DNA from: Bacillus sp. USDA818B3_A
GTDB lineage: Bacteria > Bacillota > Bacilli > Bacillales > Cytobacillaceae
Length of the DNA: 64,000 nucleotides
Reading direction: 5' to 3'
NCBI RefSeq assembly: GCF_009928415.1
Contig: NZ_JAABNN010000009.1
Span: 1 to 64,000, forward strand
The first letter of the stretch is position 1; each line of letters starts with the position of its first letter. The notes beneath the pieces were generated by a model. It did not search any database. It was given only the letters and a program-made list of their open reading frames with translations, and had not been told where the DNA came from. Positions 51,531-60,077 of the stretch are shown in pieces. A program made the position numbers and the translations under genes.

Positions 51531-52532
51531 TTATCCTAATTTTCTGTTCGAAATTCGGTCAATGTTATCAAGCATGATACCTGTACCGATGGCTACGCAG
51601 TCCATTGGATTTTCTGCCACCAATACCGGTACCTTTAACTCTTCTGCAAGCAGCATATCGATGCCGTGAAGCAAAGCTCCGCCGCCAGTTAAGATGACAC
51701 CGCGGTCAATGATATCAGCAGAAAGTTCAGGTGGTGTACGTTCCAAGACGCTTTTTGCCGCTTGCACAATAACAGCAACTGATTCACGTAGGGCACCTTC
51801 GATTTCTTCTGAATGGACCGTAATGGTGCGCGGTAAGCCGCTAACCATGTCACGGCCGCGAATTTCCATTTCCTCTGAACGGGAACCTGGGAAGACCGTA
51901 CCGATGTTGATTTTAATATTTTCAGCCGTACGTTCCCCAATCAATAGCTTATACTCGCGCTTAATGTGGTTGAGGATCTCCATGTCGAATTTATCGCCGG
52001 CCATTTTGATGGAGGAAGAAGTAACGATATCGCCCATTGAAAGTACGGCTACATCTGTTGTTCCTCCTCCGATATCTACTACCATGTTACCGCTGGGCTG
52101 GAAGATGTCCATGCCGGCACCGATCGCCGCCACCTTTGGCTCTTCTTCCAAGTAAATCTTTTTGCCGCCGCTTTTTTCCGCGGCTTCTCTGATCGCCTTT
52201 TGCTCGACGCTTGTGATGTTGGTTGGACAGCAAATCAGGATGCGCGGCTTCGATAAAAAGCCTTTTACGTTCAATTTATTAATAAAGTGCTTTAGCATGG
52301 CTTCAGTCACATCAAAGTCAGCGATGACGCCGTCTTTTAACGGGCGAATGGCCACGATATTTCCAGGTGTACGTCCGACCATGCGGCGCGCTTCTTCCCC
52401 TACTGCTAAAACTTTGTTTGTATTTTTATCAATCGCTACGACGGAAGGTTCATTCAGCACAATTCCACGGCCTTTAACGTGAATCAGCACGTTAGCCGTT
52501 CCTAAGTCAATCCCAATATCCCTTGCAAACAT
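51531..52532 (-). CDS. mbl: MreB-like actin homologue Mbl
   Basis: A 333-residue actin-fold ATPase, the same length as B. subtilis Mbl. Phosphate loops are visible: DIGIDLGTANVLI near 5, VDIGGGTTDVAVLS near 160, and GVILTGGGALLHG near 285. It forms membrane filaments that guide lateral wall synthesis and rod shape. ATG 52532 is chosen, with AGGAGG upstream; the frame runs open to 52559. It lies directly downstream of spoIIID, as in B. subtilis. Confidence 0.97.
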   Translation of the reverse strand: MFARDIGIDLGTANVLIHVKGRGIVLNEPSVVAIDKNTNKVLAVGEEARRMVGRTPGNIVAIRPLKDGVIADFDVTEAMLKHFINKLNVKGFLSKPRILICCPTNITSVEQKAIREAAEKSGGKKIYLEEEPKVAAIGAGMDIFQPSGNMVVDIGGGTTDVAVLSMGDIVTSSSIKMAGDKFDMEILNHIKREYKLLIGERTAENIKINIGTVFPGSRSEEMEIRGRDMVSGLPRTITVHSEEIEGALRESVAVIVQAAKSVLERTPPELSADIIDRGVILTGGGALLHGIDMLLAEELKVPVLVAENPMDCVAIGTGIMLDNIDRISNRKLG

Positions 52533-52695
52533 TCTTTTTCCTTTCCTCCTCGGGAACAAAAATCCACATACTTTTCCTAATTGATAATTGTACCATATTC
52601 GTTAATTTTTCCATAACATTTTAATGTAATTATCATGACTTTTGTTGGAATATATCGAATGGAAGGTTTCAGGAAAGAAAATCGAAAGTTTGCAT

Positions 52696-52723
52696 GAAAA
52701 GAGCAATCTGAGATCAGATTGCT
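52696..52723 (-). terminator. terminator of spoIIID
   Basis: Ten-bp perfect stem AGCAATCTGA/TCAGATTGCT with a CTTTTC tail on the minus strand. Confidence 0.8.
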
Positions 52724-52785
52724 TGTTTCACCTTTTTTGGGTTATCAAGGGAATTTCGGGTTGATGGGGCCTCAAAAAAAGCGGT

Positions 52786-53058
52786 CTACTTGACGGCCTC
52801 GCCTTCCTTTTCTTCTTTTTGGTACTTCATTTTGGTTGCCTCTCCGCCCCGGAGATGACGAATGGATTTATGGTAATCTAATATTTCCTTTACCTCGTTG
52901 GCCAGCTCTGGATTAATCTCAGGAAGTCTTTCTGTCAAATCCTTATGGACTGTACTTTTGGATACGCCAAACTCCTTCGCAATAACGCGAACCGTTTTCC
53001 TCGTCTCCACGATATACTTTCCAATCTTGATAGTTCTCTCTTTGATGTAATCGTGCAC
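52786..53058 (-). CDS. spoIIID: sporulation transcription factor SpoIIID
   Basis: A 90-residue DNA-binding protein, nearly identical in its first 80 residues to B. subtilis SpoIIID: HDYIKERTIKIGKYIVE, HTH around RVIAKEFGVSKSTVHKDL (about 24-41), and HLRGGEATKMKY. It activates and represses mother-cell genes between sigma-E and sigma-K. The GTG at 53058 has GGAGGGC upstream and matches the known N-terminus; the longer frame upstream is not used. A hairpin holding a GGTGACAGGCACC element lies in the 5' region (53133-53168). Confidence 0.97.
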   Translation of the reverse strand: MHDYIKERTIKIGKYIVETRKTVRVIAKEFGVSKSTVHKDLTERLPEINPELANEVKEILDYHKSIRHLRGGEATKMKYQKEEKEGEAVK

Positions 53059-53130
53059 ACTCTCGCCCTCCCTAAATTGGATGTGAGAAGTGTGAAATGA
53101 GACCCGCTTATCACTTCGACCAATTCTACT

Positions 53131-53168
53131 TCCGTGTGTAGTGTTAATGGTGACAGGCACCACACACG
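53131..53168. repeat. hairpin enclosing a GGTGACAGGCACC element upstream of spoIIID
   Basis: CCGTGTGT pairs with ACACACGG, followed by GTG/CAC; the 13-base element (53149-53161) lies within. No T run follows, so it is not a typical terminator. Confidence 0.75.
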
Positions 53169-53208
53169 GCAGAAAGTGTAACCTTCTGTCAATACAATGA
53201 ATAATCAT

Positions 53209-53631
53209 GTCCCCGGCTGAATACCTTCTATCTCCAAACGACTCCTCACCTCAAACACTCTCTTTGTAAAGGTTTGTAACCATTTTATTAGCTTGGATAC
53301 GGGTTTATGCACGAATTACACAAACGGTACAAAGGTAATGAACAAATCTTTAGAAAATAGGACAAAACCGCCTTTTTCGACATCTGCCTAAAATCCACGA
53401 TTACCAAGGGTTTAACCCGCTTTCTTAGCCTAAATTCCCCAAGGCTCTTTAAGAAACTTTGTCGAAAGAATTTTTTCGTAAATTGTTATTTTAATGCAAC
53501 TTGTTTTTGTTTTTTTATCAATAAAGGTTCTGGAAACACTGATAGGACTGGCTGTCTCCTTTTTTCTGGACTAAATATTATATAATGTTTCCATGATTAA
53601 TTATTCGTATGGAAGGAAATGATTTTTCTTT
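53209..53631. other. divergent region between spoIIID and the alkyltransferase-like gene
   Basis: About 420 bases without a gene. A sigma-E promoter for spoIIID is expected but no convincing match was found. Confidence 0.45.
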
Positions 53632-53943
53632 ATGACACCATTTACTGAGAAAGTGATCGAAATTATTCAGAATATTCCTGAGGGCAAAGTGATGACCTAT
53701 GGGCAAATTGCCTCCCTCGCCGGGAGCCCTCGTGCGGCGCGCCAGGTGGTACGTGTTCTTCATTCGATGAGCAGGAAGTATAAGCTGCCTTGGCACCGTG
53801 TGATTAATAGTAAAGGGCAGATTGCTTTGAAAGATGACGAATTTTATCATGAGCAGCTGTTCTCGCTTGAAAGCGAGGGTGTCGAGATTGGTCTGAATGG
53901 GTTGATTGATTTGTCTAGATATCAATATCGCCCAGGGGATTAG
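53632..53943 (+). CDS. alkyltransferase-like protein (ATL, MGMT family without catalytic Cys)
   Basis: A 103-residue protein with the MGMT DNA-binding fold (GKVMTYGQIASLAGSPRAARQVVRVL) in which the PCHR active site reads PWHRVI: Trp54 replaces the methyl-accepting Cys. ATL proteins bind O6-alkylguanine, flip it out and hand the lesion to nucleotide excision repair. The ATG has GGAAGG upstream at long spacing. Confidence 0.9.
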   Translation: MTPFTEKVIEIIQNIPEGKVMTYGQIASLAGSPRAARQVVRVLHSMSRKYKLPWHRVINSKGQIALKDDEFYHEQLFSLESEGVEIGLNGLIDLSRYQYRPGD

Positions 53944-53991
53944 TTACAGCCCTTTTCCCCTGATTTCTTATTGCAGGCACATGTCGCTAAC

Positions 53992-54029
53992 AAAAAAAAG
54001 CACAAGTGATATCAAACTCACTTGCGCTT
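53992..54029 (-). terminator. terminator of the PBP gene
   Basis: AAGCaCAAGTGA/TCACTTGcGCTT stem followed by eight T on the minus strand. Confidence 0.85.
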
Positions 54030-54034
54030 CGCGT

Positions 54035-56047
54035 TTATTTCCACTTTTCGAACACATTCTTCACTTTCTTCACTGGCACCGAGGAACCGCCTCGGCCCTG
54101 GACATTCTCGACCATCATCGCCACCATCAGACTTGGCGAATCGGTATTGTAGGCAATAAACCAGCCATTTTCCGTGCCCGTTTCCCCTTGCTTCTGCTTA
54201 ATCTCCGCTGTCCCCGTCTTGCCCGCCAGCGGATATCCTTTGATTTCAGCATCATTTGCCGTTCCGCTCTCCTCACTTACGACTTTCCGTAAATCCGCAG
54301 CAATTACGCCTGCATCGTCAGGAGGCACCACAGCCGCCTTCCAAACCTGCCCGAGTTCCTCATCAGCAAGCAAGACCGGTTTAATCATATTGCCCTCGCT
54401 CCCAGCCACAAACGGTGTATAAGCAGACATTAGATGAACAATACTCATCTGTACCTGCCCCTGGCCGTAACCGGAGTCCGCAAGCGCAATTTCACTTCCC
54501 ATGGTGCCTGGCACTGATTTTTCGAGTGGGAATGGATACTTGAGATCCTCGTCGAAACCAAACTTTTTCAACCCAGCGACAAACTTTTCTTTCCCGATGT
54601 CTAACGCGGCTTGGGCGAAATAGATATTATCGGAATACACTAACGCTTTCTCTAAGTTCACTGGATCTGTCCCGGCATGAACCCTTGTCACAAAGTAGTT
54701 CCCCCATGACTTATCCTTTTGCCACTTCTTGCCGATAATCGGCACCGCTTCAGGTGGCACTATCGTTCCGTTAGCTAATCCAATCGCCGCTGTCAAAGGT
54801 TTCATCACCGATCCCGGTGCAAACCCGAGCTTAAAGCGGGTCGTCAGCGGCTTTTTAGGGTCCTCCTGAAGCGTCTTCCACTCCGCTGCAGAGAAACCTA
54901 ATACGGCTTGATTTGGATCGAATGACGGGCTGCTGACAAGCGCCAGCGTCTCCCCTGTCAGTGGGTTCATTGCCGCCGAGGCCCCGGCCTCCCCGTTAAG
55001 CTCACCAAACACACTCTTCTGCAGTTCGGCATCAATCGTCAGCTTCACATTTTCGCCGTCCGCTACCGGCTTCTCAGCCAGCACCACATCTGCCTCGTCC
55101 TCTGCTTTCTTTTTAATGACGACCTTCACGCCGCTCGTCCCTTTTAAGCGCTCATCAAGCACCTGCTCAAGGCCGCGTTTTCCAATCACATCACGGCTTG
55201 TATATCCCTTGTCCTTTAGCTTCTCAAGCTCATCCGCCGTAATGGATCCGACATAACCTACAAGCTGTGCGGCAGACGGTCCATAAGGATATACCCGCGC
55301 CTCCACTTTGCGCGTCTGAACCGGCTCAAGCGCTACCAACTTGGCAACCCGCTCCTTGTCAGCCATCGACACCTTCTTCAAAGGCACAAACTGCCCTTCC
55401 TGCACCCAGCCCGCACCGAGCGCCTTTTTAATTTGCTCCGGCGTAACTTTAAGCAGCGGCGCCATTTGTGCAATGTCGGAATCATCTGCCTTACCAGCAA
55501 CCACTCCGACCTCGTACACCTGGCCATTCACTGCCAGTCCGCTCCCATTGCGGTCCAGAATCTCGCCGCGCTTAGGTGCTGTGGTCTTGATACTAATGGT
55601 GTCGCCTTCTTTCATTCCTTTAAAAATAAACTCTGTATTCCAATTTACATACCAATTTTTCTTATTGTCTCGTTCTTCCTCTTGTAATCTGGCTTGCTGG
55701 GCAAATTTAATAGGTCCAGCCACTGAATTCATGCTGGCGGTAAAAGAATATTGGGTTTGGTCCTTATCACCCTGATCTTTTTCTGGTTTTTTGAAGTCAA
55801 TCTTGAGGTCTGTAATCTGAAGATCTTCGTACAGTTTTTCATAACGGCTAGTAAACTGTTCTTTGGTGATATTCTTTTTGGCATCATTGGAAAGATAATC
55901 ATACATCTTAGCAAACTTTTGCTGGTTCCATAAGGCTATGTAATCGGAGAATCGTTCTTCTGGGGTGGGTTCCTTACTGCAGCCGGCAATCACAGTTAAA
56001 CTCAGCAGGAGCAGGAACAGGATCCCGATTAATTTTTTCAAAACCAA
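54035..56047 (-). CDS. pbpC: class B penicillin-binding lipoprotein, PBP3/MecA type
   Basis: A 670-residue transpeptidase anchored by a lipobox (VIAGC, Cys23). Domains: NTF2-like MecA N-terminal domain (about 30-145), PBP dimerisation domain (150-330), transpeptidase domain (350-665) with SxxK near 412 (APGSVMKPL), SxN (YSDN) and KTG near 611 (AGKTGTAEI). It matches B. subtilis PbpC (PBP3) in length and layout and should cross-link peptidoglycan; such proteins often have low beta-lactam affinity. It stands alone with its own terminator. Confidence 0.93.
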   Translation of the reverse strand: MVLKKLIGILFLLLLSLTVIAGCSKEPTPEERFSDYIALWNQQKFAKMYDYLSNDAKKNITKEQFTSRYEKLYEDLQITDLKIDFKKPEKDQGDKDQTQYSFTASMNSVAGPIKFAQQARLQEEERDNKKNWYVNWNTEFIFKGMKEGDTISIKTTAPKRGEILDRNGSGLAVNGQVYEVGVVAGKADDSDIAQMAPLLKVTPEQIKKALGAGWVQEGQFVPLKKVSMADKERVAKLVALEPVQTRKVEARVYPYGPSAAQLVGYVGSITADELEKLKDKGYTSRDVIGKRGLEQVLDERLKGTSGVKVVIKKKAEDEADVVLAEKPVADGENVKLTIDAELQKSVFGELNGEAGASAAMNPLTGETLALVSSPSFDPNQAVLGFSAAEWKTLQEDPKKPLTTRFKLGFAPGSVMKPLTAAIGLANGTIVPPEAVPIIGKKWQKDKSWGNYFVTRVHAGTDPVNLEKALVYSDNIYFAQAALDIGKEKFVAGLKKFGFDEDLKYPFPLEKSVPGTMGSEIALADSGYGQGQVQMSIVHLMSAYTPFVAGSEGNMIKPVLLADEELGQVWKAAVVPPDDAGVIAADLRKVVSEESGTANDAEIKGYPLAGKTGTAEIKQKQGETGTENGWFIAYNTDSPSLMVAMMVENVQGRGGSSVPVKKVKNVFEKWK

Positions 56048-56181
56048 ATCCCTCCTTTTATTTCCATTTTAACATAGATGAGCGGGAATATGGTTTTTGC
56101 TTGTTTTGGGGTTTTGCACAATTCATATGATAAACTCACAAATAGAGTCATTTTTTAGAAAATCTTAATGATTTATTAATA

Positions 56182-56269
56182 GTTTGTTCATAACTAGGCG
56201 CTATACTATGGTTATTCACACTTATTCAAACCCCCTTTGATAATCCGGCCTACTTGCCGGATTTTTTTT
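56182..56269 (+). ncRNA. candidate small RNA B with CCCCCTTT tract
   Basis: TTTGTTCATA, then TATACT (56202-56207), a C-rich tract ACCCCCTTTG (56230-56239) and a terminator AATCCGGC/GCCGGATT with eight T (56242-56269). The predicted transcript is about 55-60 bases. Parts, order and several bases match candidate A at 42792-42910. No gene on the plus strand precedes this terminator. Confidence 0.6.
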
Positions 56270-56343
56270 GCACCCTCAAGGAAAGCAAACATGCATTTTC
56301 CCCTTCCCAATAGGATAAATGGTGACAGGCACCAAAAATAACA

Positions 56344-56378
56344 CAAAAAAAGAGGAAAGTGTTTTTCCCCTTCCCCTT
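56344..56378 (-). terminator. terminator of spoIIQ
   Basis: AGGGGAAGG/CTTTCCTCT stem (G-T pairs included) followed on the minus strand by seven T. Confidence 0.7.
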
Positions 56379-56388
56379 TGTTGCAGAA

Positions 56389-57189
56389 TTATGAGTTGCT
56401 GTTATCTGTTGATTCGTCTGCAGCCGGATCTTCAATTTTTTGTTGGTCTTCCTTTACGTCCGGAGTCTTTGACGATTCTTTGCTATCATTTGTAAGAGTG
56501 TCTTCTTGCAGTGTGTTCAACGACTTTTCGAAGTAGTTTGTTGGATTTACTGCTACACCATCTTTACGAATTTCAAAATGTACATGGGTTCCAGCTTTTT
56601 CATTGAACAAGCTTTGTCCAGCCTTGGCAATGGCTTGTCCTTGTTTTACTTGGTCGCCAACCTTCACATTAACGTCTTTAACAGATTGATATTGTGTTAC
56701 AATACCTTTGTCGTGTTCAATTTCAACTACATTTCCTAGTGTTGCATCTTCTTCGACACGTGTAACGGTTCCGCTAAGTGATGCCATAACATCAAAGCTT
56801 TCGCCATCTTTCACGGTAATGTCGATACCAGTATTTGGTACATACGTATTATTGTAGAATACTAATGCCGATTCCTGGTCTTCTGCCTTACCTTGGAAAT
56901 CATAGAATTTGGTTTTGACTACTGCATCATCCGCATTTGCTACTGGCATCTTAAAGTTTTCCATTGCTTTGTTTACTTCAACTGCTGGAGCATCGTTCTT
57001 TTTACCGGTTAAGTCAGTGGCCTTGTAATCATACTTATTTGTATTACTGCTTGATGATTGATACCAAAGAACTCCCGTTAAAATAAGTGCTGCACTTGCG
57101 ATATAGATGGCTGGAAATACCCAACGCTTCTTGAAAAAGCGTTTTACACTGGAACCTTGAGAAGATCTTTTGTTTTCTTCCTCTCTCAT
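56389..57189 (-). CDS. spoIIQ: forespore engulfment protein SpoIIQ
   Basis: A 266-residue protein with a cytoplasmic start MREEENKRSSQG, one membrane helix (about 22-43, WVFPAIYIASAALILTGVLWYQ) and a degenerate LytM/M23 domain (about 95-220) containing NTGIDITVKDG and HVHFEIRKDGVAVNP. It is made in the forespore and binds SpoIIIAH across the septum as a zipper for engulfment. Its metal site is incomplete, as in B. subtilis. The acidic tail is shorter than in B. subtilis (283 residues). ATG 57189 follows GAGGTG by six bases and gives the known MREEE start. Confidence 0.96.
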   Translation of the reverse strand: MREEENKRSSQGSSVKRFFKKRWVFPAIYIASAALILTGVLWYQSSSSNTNKYDYKATDLTGKKNDAPAVEVNKAMENFKMPVANADDAVVKTKFYDFQGKAEDQESALVFYNNTYVPNTGIDITVKDGESFDVMASLSGTVTRVEEDATLGNVVEIEHDKGIVTQYQSVKDVNVKVGDQVKQGQAIAKAGQSLFNEKAGTHVHFEIRKDGVAVNPTNYFEKSLNTLQEDTLTNDSKESSKTPDVKEDQQKIEDPAADESTDNSNS

Positions 57190-57262
57190 TTTCATCACCT
57201 CAGCAATCATTCTGAACAGATAAGTAGAATTATATACACGGCTGGAAAAAAATTTTTAAAAC

Positions 57263-57293
57263 TTATTTTTCGACAATGAGTATGTTTTTATGC
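57263..57293 (-). promoter_or_regulatory. sigma-F-like promoter of spoIIQ
   Basis: On the minus strand GCATA-N16-CGAAAAATAA resembles the sigma-F consensus GYATA-N15/16-GGNNANANT, about 75 bases before the start. spoIIQ is a sigma-F gene in B. subtilis. Confidence 0.55.
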
Positions 57294-57454
57294 ACAAAAT
57301 AGAAAAAAATTTTTTTATAAAACACTATCGCCATATAAAGAAGCAGCAGCAGACGCAAAATTGGAATCAGTGTTTGCTTTTATTTTATCCATGGGGCGAT
57401 GTTTAAAGGGAAGTTTGCGGGGCTTCGGCGGGTGCTGGGGCGTGTCCAGACACT

Positions 57455-57574
57455 TTAAAGAGCTTGGGGTTTCGGCCGCCAAGCTCTTTTTTTATTGATA
57501 TAGTGAGTGACACCAACAGTGAGTGTTACTAATACGATGAAGGTTAGGATTATGGTAATAATCTTTTTAAAAAT
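57455..57574 (-). CDS. putative small membrane protein with ATT start, 39 residues
   Basis: The frame reads FKKIITIILTFIVLVTLTV followed by GVTHYINKKRAWRPKPQAL: one membrane helix between basic ends, the usual look of a real small membrane protein. GGGAGGGGAG lies a few bases upstream of an ATT codon, and an in-frame TAA just upstream excludes ATG, GTG or TTG starts. It therefore needs the rare ATT start or is a decayed gene. Its last codons form the hairpin that ends plus-strand transcription at 57493. Confidence 0.45.
   Translation of the reverse strand: MFKKIITIILTFIVLVTLTVGVTHYINKKRAWRPKPQAL
57457..57493 (+). terminator. plus-strand terminator without an upstream gene
   Basis: Perfect 11-bp stem AAAGAGCTTGG/CCAAGCTCTTT and a seven-T run. 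The region before it (57300-57456) has no plus-strand gene, so it may end a small RNA or be an artefact of the minus-strand small gene. Confidence 0.6.
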
Positions 57575-57746
57575 CTTTCTCCCCTCCCTTTATAAGCCTA
57601 TTAGGGTTATTTGGCACCCATATAATCTTAAATCTCCCAGACCAATTAAATTAAATATTAGAATGTTAAAAAAAGGTAATGATAATACAGATGTATCCTA
57701 GAGGGTTTCCTGCAAACATGTTTTTTAGGGGAGAAGGAATGAACCT

Positions 57747-58841
57747 ATGAAGAAGATCCAAATCAATTCGTACCAATTGTTTATCCTGATTGTTTTATTT
57801 GAATTAGGTACTGCCGTTTTGTTTAACCCAGGCGGTTCGGCCAAGCAGGACGCTTGGATTGCCAATCTAATTGGACTCGCGTTTGGCCTCATACTCTTTT
57901 GGGTCTATTACCGTCTCTATCGATACTATCCGGAACTCCCCTTAACCAGCTACATTCAGAAAATTTTCGGAAAATGGCTGGGTAGTTTGATCGCCTTTCT
58001 CTACATTTCTTATTTTTTATATCAAAGCTCTAGAATTTTAAGGGATATCGGAGAGCTTTTGGTGACTACTATTTACACGAGTACCCCTTTGCTGGTTTTG
58101 AACTTTTTTATGATTATTACGATTATTTATGGAATATCAAAGGGTTTTGAAGTGATTGCAAGGGTTGGGGAGCTTAGTTTTTTGGTGATCTATTTATTAG
58201 CCCTTTTAGGATTTTTTGCGATTTTACTCTCTAAAATCATCCATTTTGAGAACTTAAAACCAATCCTAGAAAATGGCTGGATTCCTGTTTTAAAAACTGT
58301 TTTGAGGCAGACTATAAATTTTCCTTTTGGAGAAATGGTCGTGTTTACGATGCTGCTGCCCTATATAAACAAACAAAAGAACGTATTGAAGGTTTGTTTG
58401 GGTGGAATTATTTTAAGCGGTATTAACCTAACGATTACATCGGTAATGAATGTAGCTGTATTAGGCGCGGAAGTCTTTGTACGGTCCCCTTTCCCGCTCT
58501 ATAACACGATTAGAAAAGTGGAACTCACGGAATTTCTGCAACGCCTGGATGTTTTTTTTATCCTTTATTTAATCATCGCAGGTTTTTTTAAATTAAGTCT
58601 TTATTATTATGTAGCCGTAATAGGAGGAGCAGATCTTTTTAAAATGAAGAACCATTCAAAGCTTGTTTTACCGTTAGGGATTTTAATCTTATTGGGTTCG
58701 ATTACAATCGCTACTAATTTTGCTGAACATAGTAAAGAAGGTACAGTGATTGTCCCCTATGCTTTACATATGCCTTTTCAAATGATTATTCCTGTGGTCC
58801 TCTTAGTAATCGCTTATATTAAAAGTAAGAAGGTAAACTGA
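57747..58841 (+). CDS. spore germination permease, GerAB/GerBB type
   Basis: A 364-residue integral membrane protein of about ten helices from the APC-like spore germination family (MKKIQINSYQLFILIVLFELG, GGSAKQDAWIANLIG, FPFGEMVVFTMLLPY). GerA-type receptors need A, B and C subunits; here only the B subunit is encoded, with no gerA or gerC gene beside it, so it is an orphan receptor subunit. It may partner with subunits encoded elsewhere. A TAGGGGAGAAGGA tract precedes the ATG. Confidence 0.9.
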   Translation: MKKIQINSYQLFILIVLFELGTAVLFNPGGSAKQDAWIANLIGLAFGLILFWVYYRLYRYYPELPLTSYIQKIFGKWLGSLIAFLYISYFLYQSSRILRDIGELLVTTIYTSTPLLVLNFFMIITIIYGISKGFEVIARVGELSFLVIYLLALLGFFAILLSKIIHFENLKPILENGWIPVLKTVLRQTINFPFGEMVVFTMLLPYINKQKNVLKVCLGGIILSGINLTITSVMNVAVLGAEVFVRSPFPLYNTIRKVELTEFLQRLDVFFILYLIIAGFFKLSLYYYVAVIGGADLFKMKNHSKLVLPLGILILLGSITIATNFAEHSKEGTVIVPYALHMPFQMIIPVVLLVIAYIKSKKVN

Positions 58842-58878
58842 CAAGTTCATGGCAGCTGTCCCTGTATACAAATTTAAT

Positions 58879-58906
58879 AAGCCAGGCTCCACGGGCCTGG
58901 CTTTAA
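58879..58906. terminator. hairpin between the germination gene and spoIID
   Basis: Nine-bp stem AAGCCAGGC/GCCTGGCTT between the convergent genes; T tails are short on both sides. Confidence 0.6.
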
Positions 58907-58919
58907 GTGATACAATCTC

Positions 58920-59960
58920 TTACTTTTGTGCCGTCAAGGTAGACAGCATACTCTCGGCTGAAGTAATCTCGATTCCTTGATAATAATGCTTCACAATTTC
59001 TTTGTAATCGGCCCCATCCTCTGCCATTCCGTTTGCACCATACTGGCTCATGCCGACCCCGTGGCCAAAGCCTTTTGTTGTGATGACAATATTATTTCCT
59101 TTACGCTGCCACGAAAAATCGGATGATTTTAACTCCAATTTATCACGAATGTCCCTGCCGGTTAGCACCTTGCCATTAAAATTCACCTTTCCGACCCGTT
59201 TTCCAGCCGTACGTTCGGTTATTTTACCAATGGTAGAACTTGAGCCGATTTTCACACCGAGCTTCGCTTCAAATTGCTTCACCGTCAGCACCTTTTGATT
59301 GGAATACTTGGGTGACTCTTTATCCCACGGACTTGCCACACTTCTTAGATAAGGGATACTGCCCGCCCAATAGTCTTCCGAGTTTTCGGTATAGCCATTC
59401 CCTGTTGAGAAAAACAAAGCATCAATTGGTTTTCCATCGTAGGTTAAAATTTTCCCGCCCGTCGACCGGACTGCCTCAATGACCTTTTTCTTTTTCCAGG
59501 CATAATCTTGATCCCAGTTCCTTCTCATTTCTGCATCATTCATGTAAACCTGATGAATTTGCGTGTCCGTCACTTGAGCTCCCTTTGGCACCCCCATTGT
59601 GTCCTTGTTGACGAGTCGATTCACAATATAGGTCCGAGCCGCCAGTGCCTGAGCTTTGAGTGCTTCTTCTTTAAATTCCGCCGGCATTTCCGCTGCGACG
59701 ACGCCCACCAGGTAATCTTCAAATGGCACGTTCTCAATGACTCCTTTAGTGGAACGGAAAACAGCTACTGACATGCCAATCTGAGAGTCCACTCCCGAGG
59801 CGGCAGCTGTTTCTTTTGCCGAGGCTTTCGTTAGGTCTTCCCCCAGGTGACCGCTCGTCTGTTGCTTACCTGAAAAGGGGAGCACAACAATAGAAGGAAT
59901 GATAATTGTTAAGGCAATGAGGAGTGACGCTAGTGCGATGAGTGGTTTGATTTTGATCAT
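58920..59960 (-). CDS. spoIID: stage II sporulation protein D
   Basis: A 346-residue membrane-anchored lytic transglycosylase (B. subtilis 343). An N-terminal membrane helix (IKIKPLIALASLLIALTIII) is followed by the SpoIID domain: VPFEDYLVGVVAAEMPAEF with the catalytic Glu, LKAQALAARTYIV, FFSTGNGYTENSEDYW, and KGFGHGVGMSQYGANGMA. It degrades septal peptidoglycan with SpoIIP during engulfment. ATG 59960 has GGAGGC upstream; the frame open to 60140 passes through repeat DNA. It is downstream of murA, as in B. subtilis. Confidence 0.97.
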   Translation of the reverse strand: MIKIKPLIALASLLIALTIIIPSIVVLPFSGKQQTSGHLGEDLTKASAKETAAASGVDSQIGMSVAVFRSTKGVIENVPFEDYLVGVVAAEMPAEFKEEALKAQALAARTYIVNRLVNKDTMGVPKGAQVTDTQIHQVYMNDAEMRRNWDQDYAWKKKKVIEAVRSTGGKILTYDGKPIDALFFSTGNGYTENSEDYWAGSIPYLRSVASPWDKESPKYSNQKVLTVKQFEAKLGVKIGSSSTIGKITERTAGKRVGKVNFNGKVLTGRDIRDKLELKSSDFSWQRKGNNIVITTKGFGHGVGMSQYGANGMAEDGADYKEIVKHYYQGIEITSAESMLSTLTAQK

Positions 59961-60077
59961 GATCGTGCCTCCAGTTTGTAAAATTCTACGATCCAGCACA
60001 ACCTGCCGGAAAACATCTCCATTCATACATATGGAAGCGGACAAGCATTTATTACAGAAATTTTCACATCCATCGAT

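Noticed and set aside
54501-54520. GGTGCCTGGCACTG in the PBP gene as another dispersed element
   Set aside because: Two mismatches to the element and in frame with conserved coding sequence (SVPGTMG), so chance similarity is likely.
57507-57701. Plus-strand frame of 64 codons before the germination gene
   Set aside because: No ribosome binding site for its GTG, odd composition, and it overlaps the better-supported minus-strand small membrane frame.
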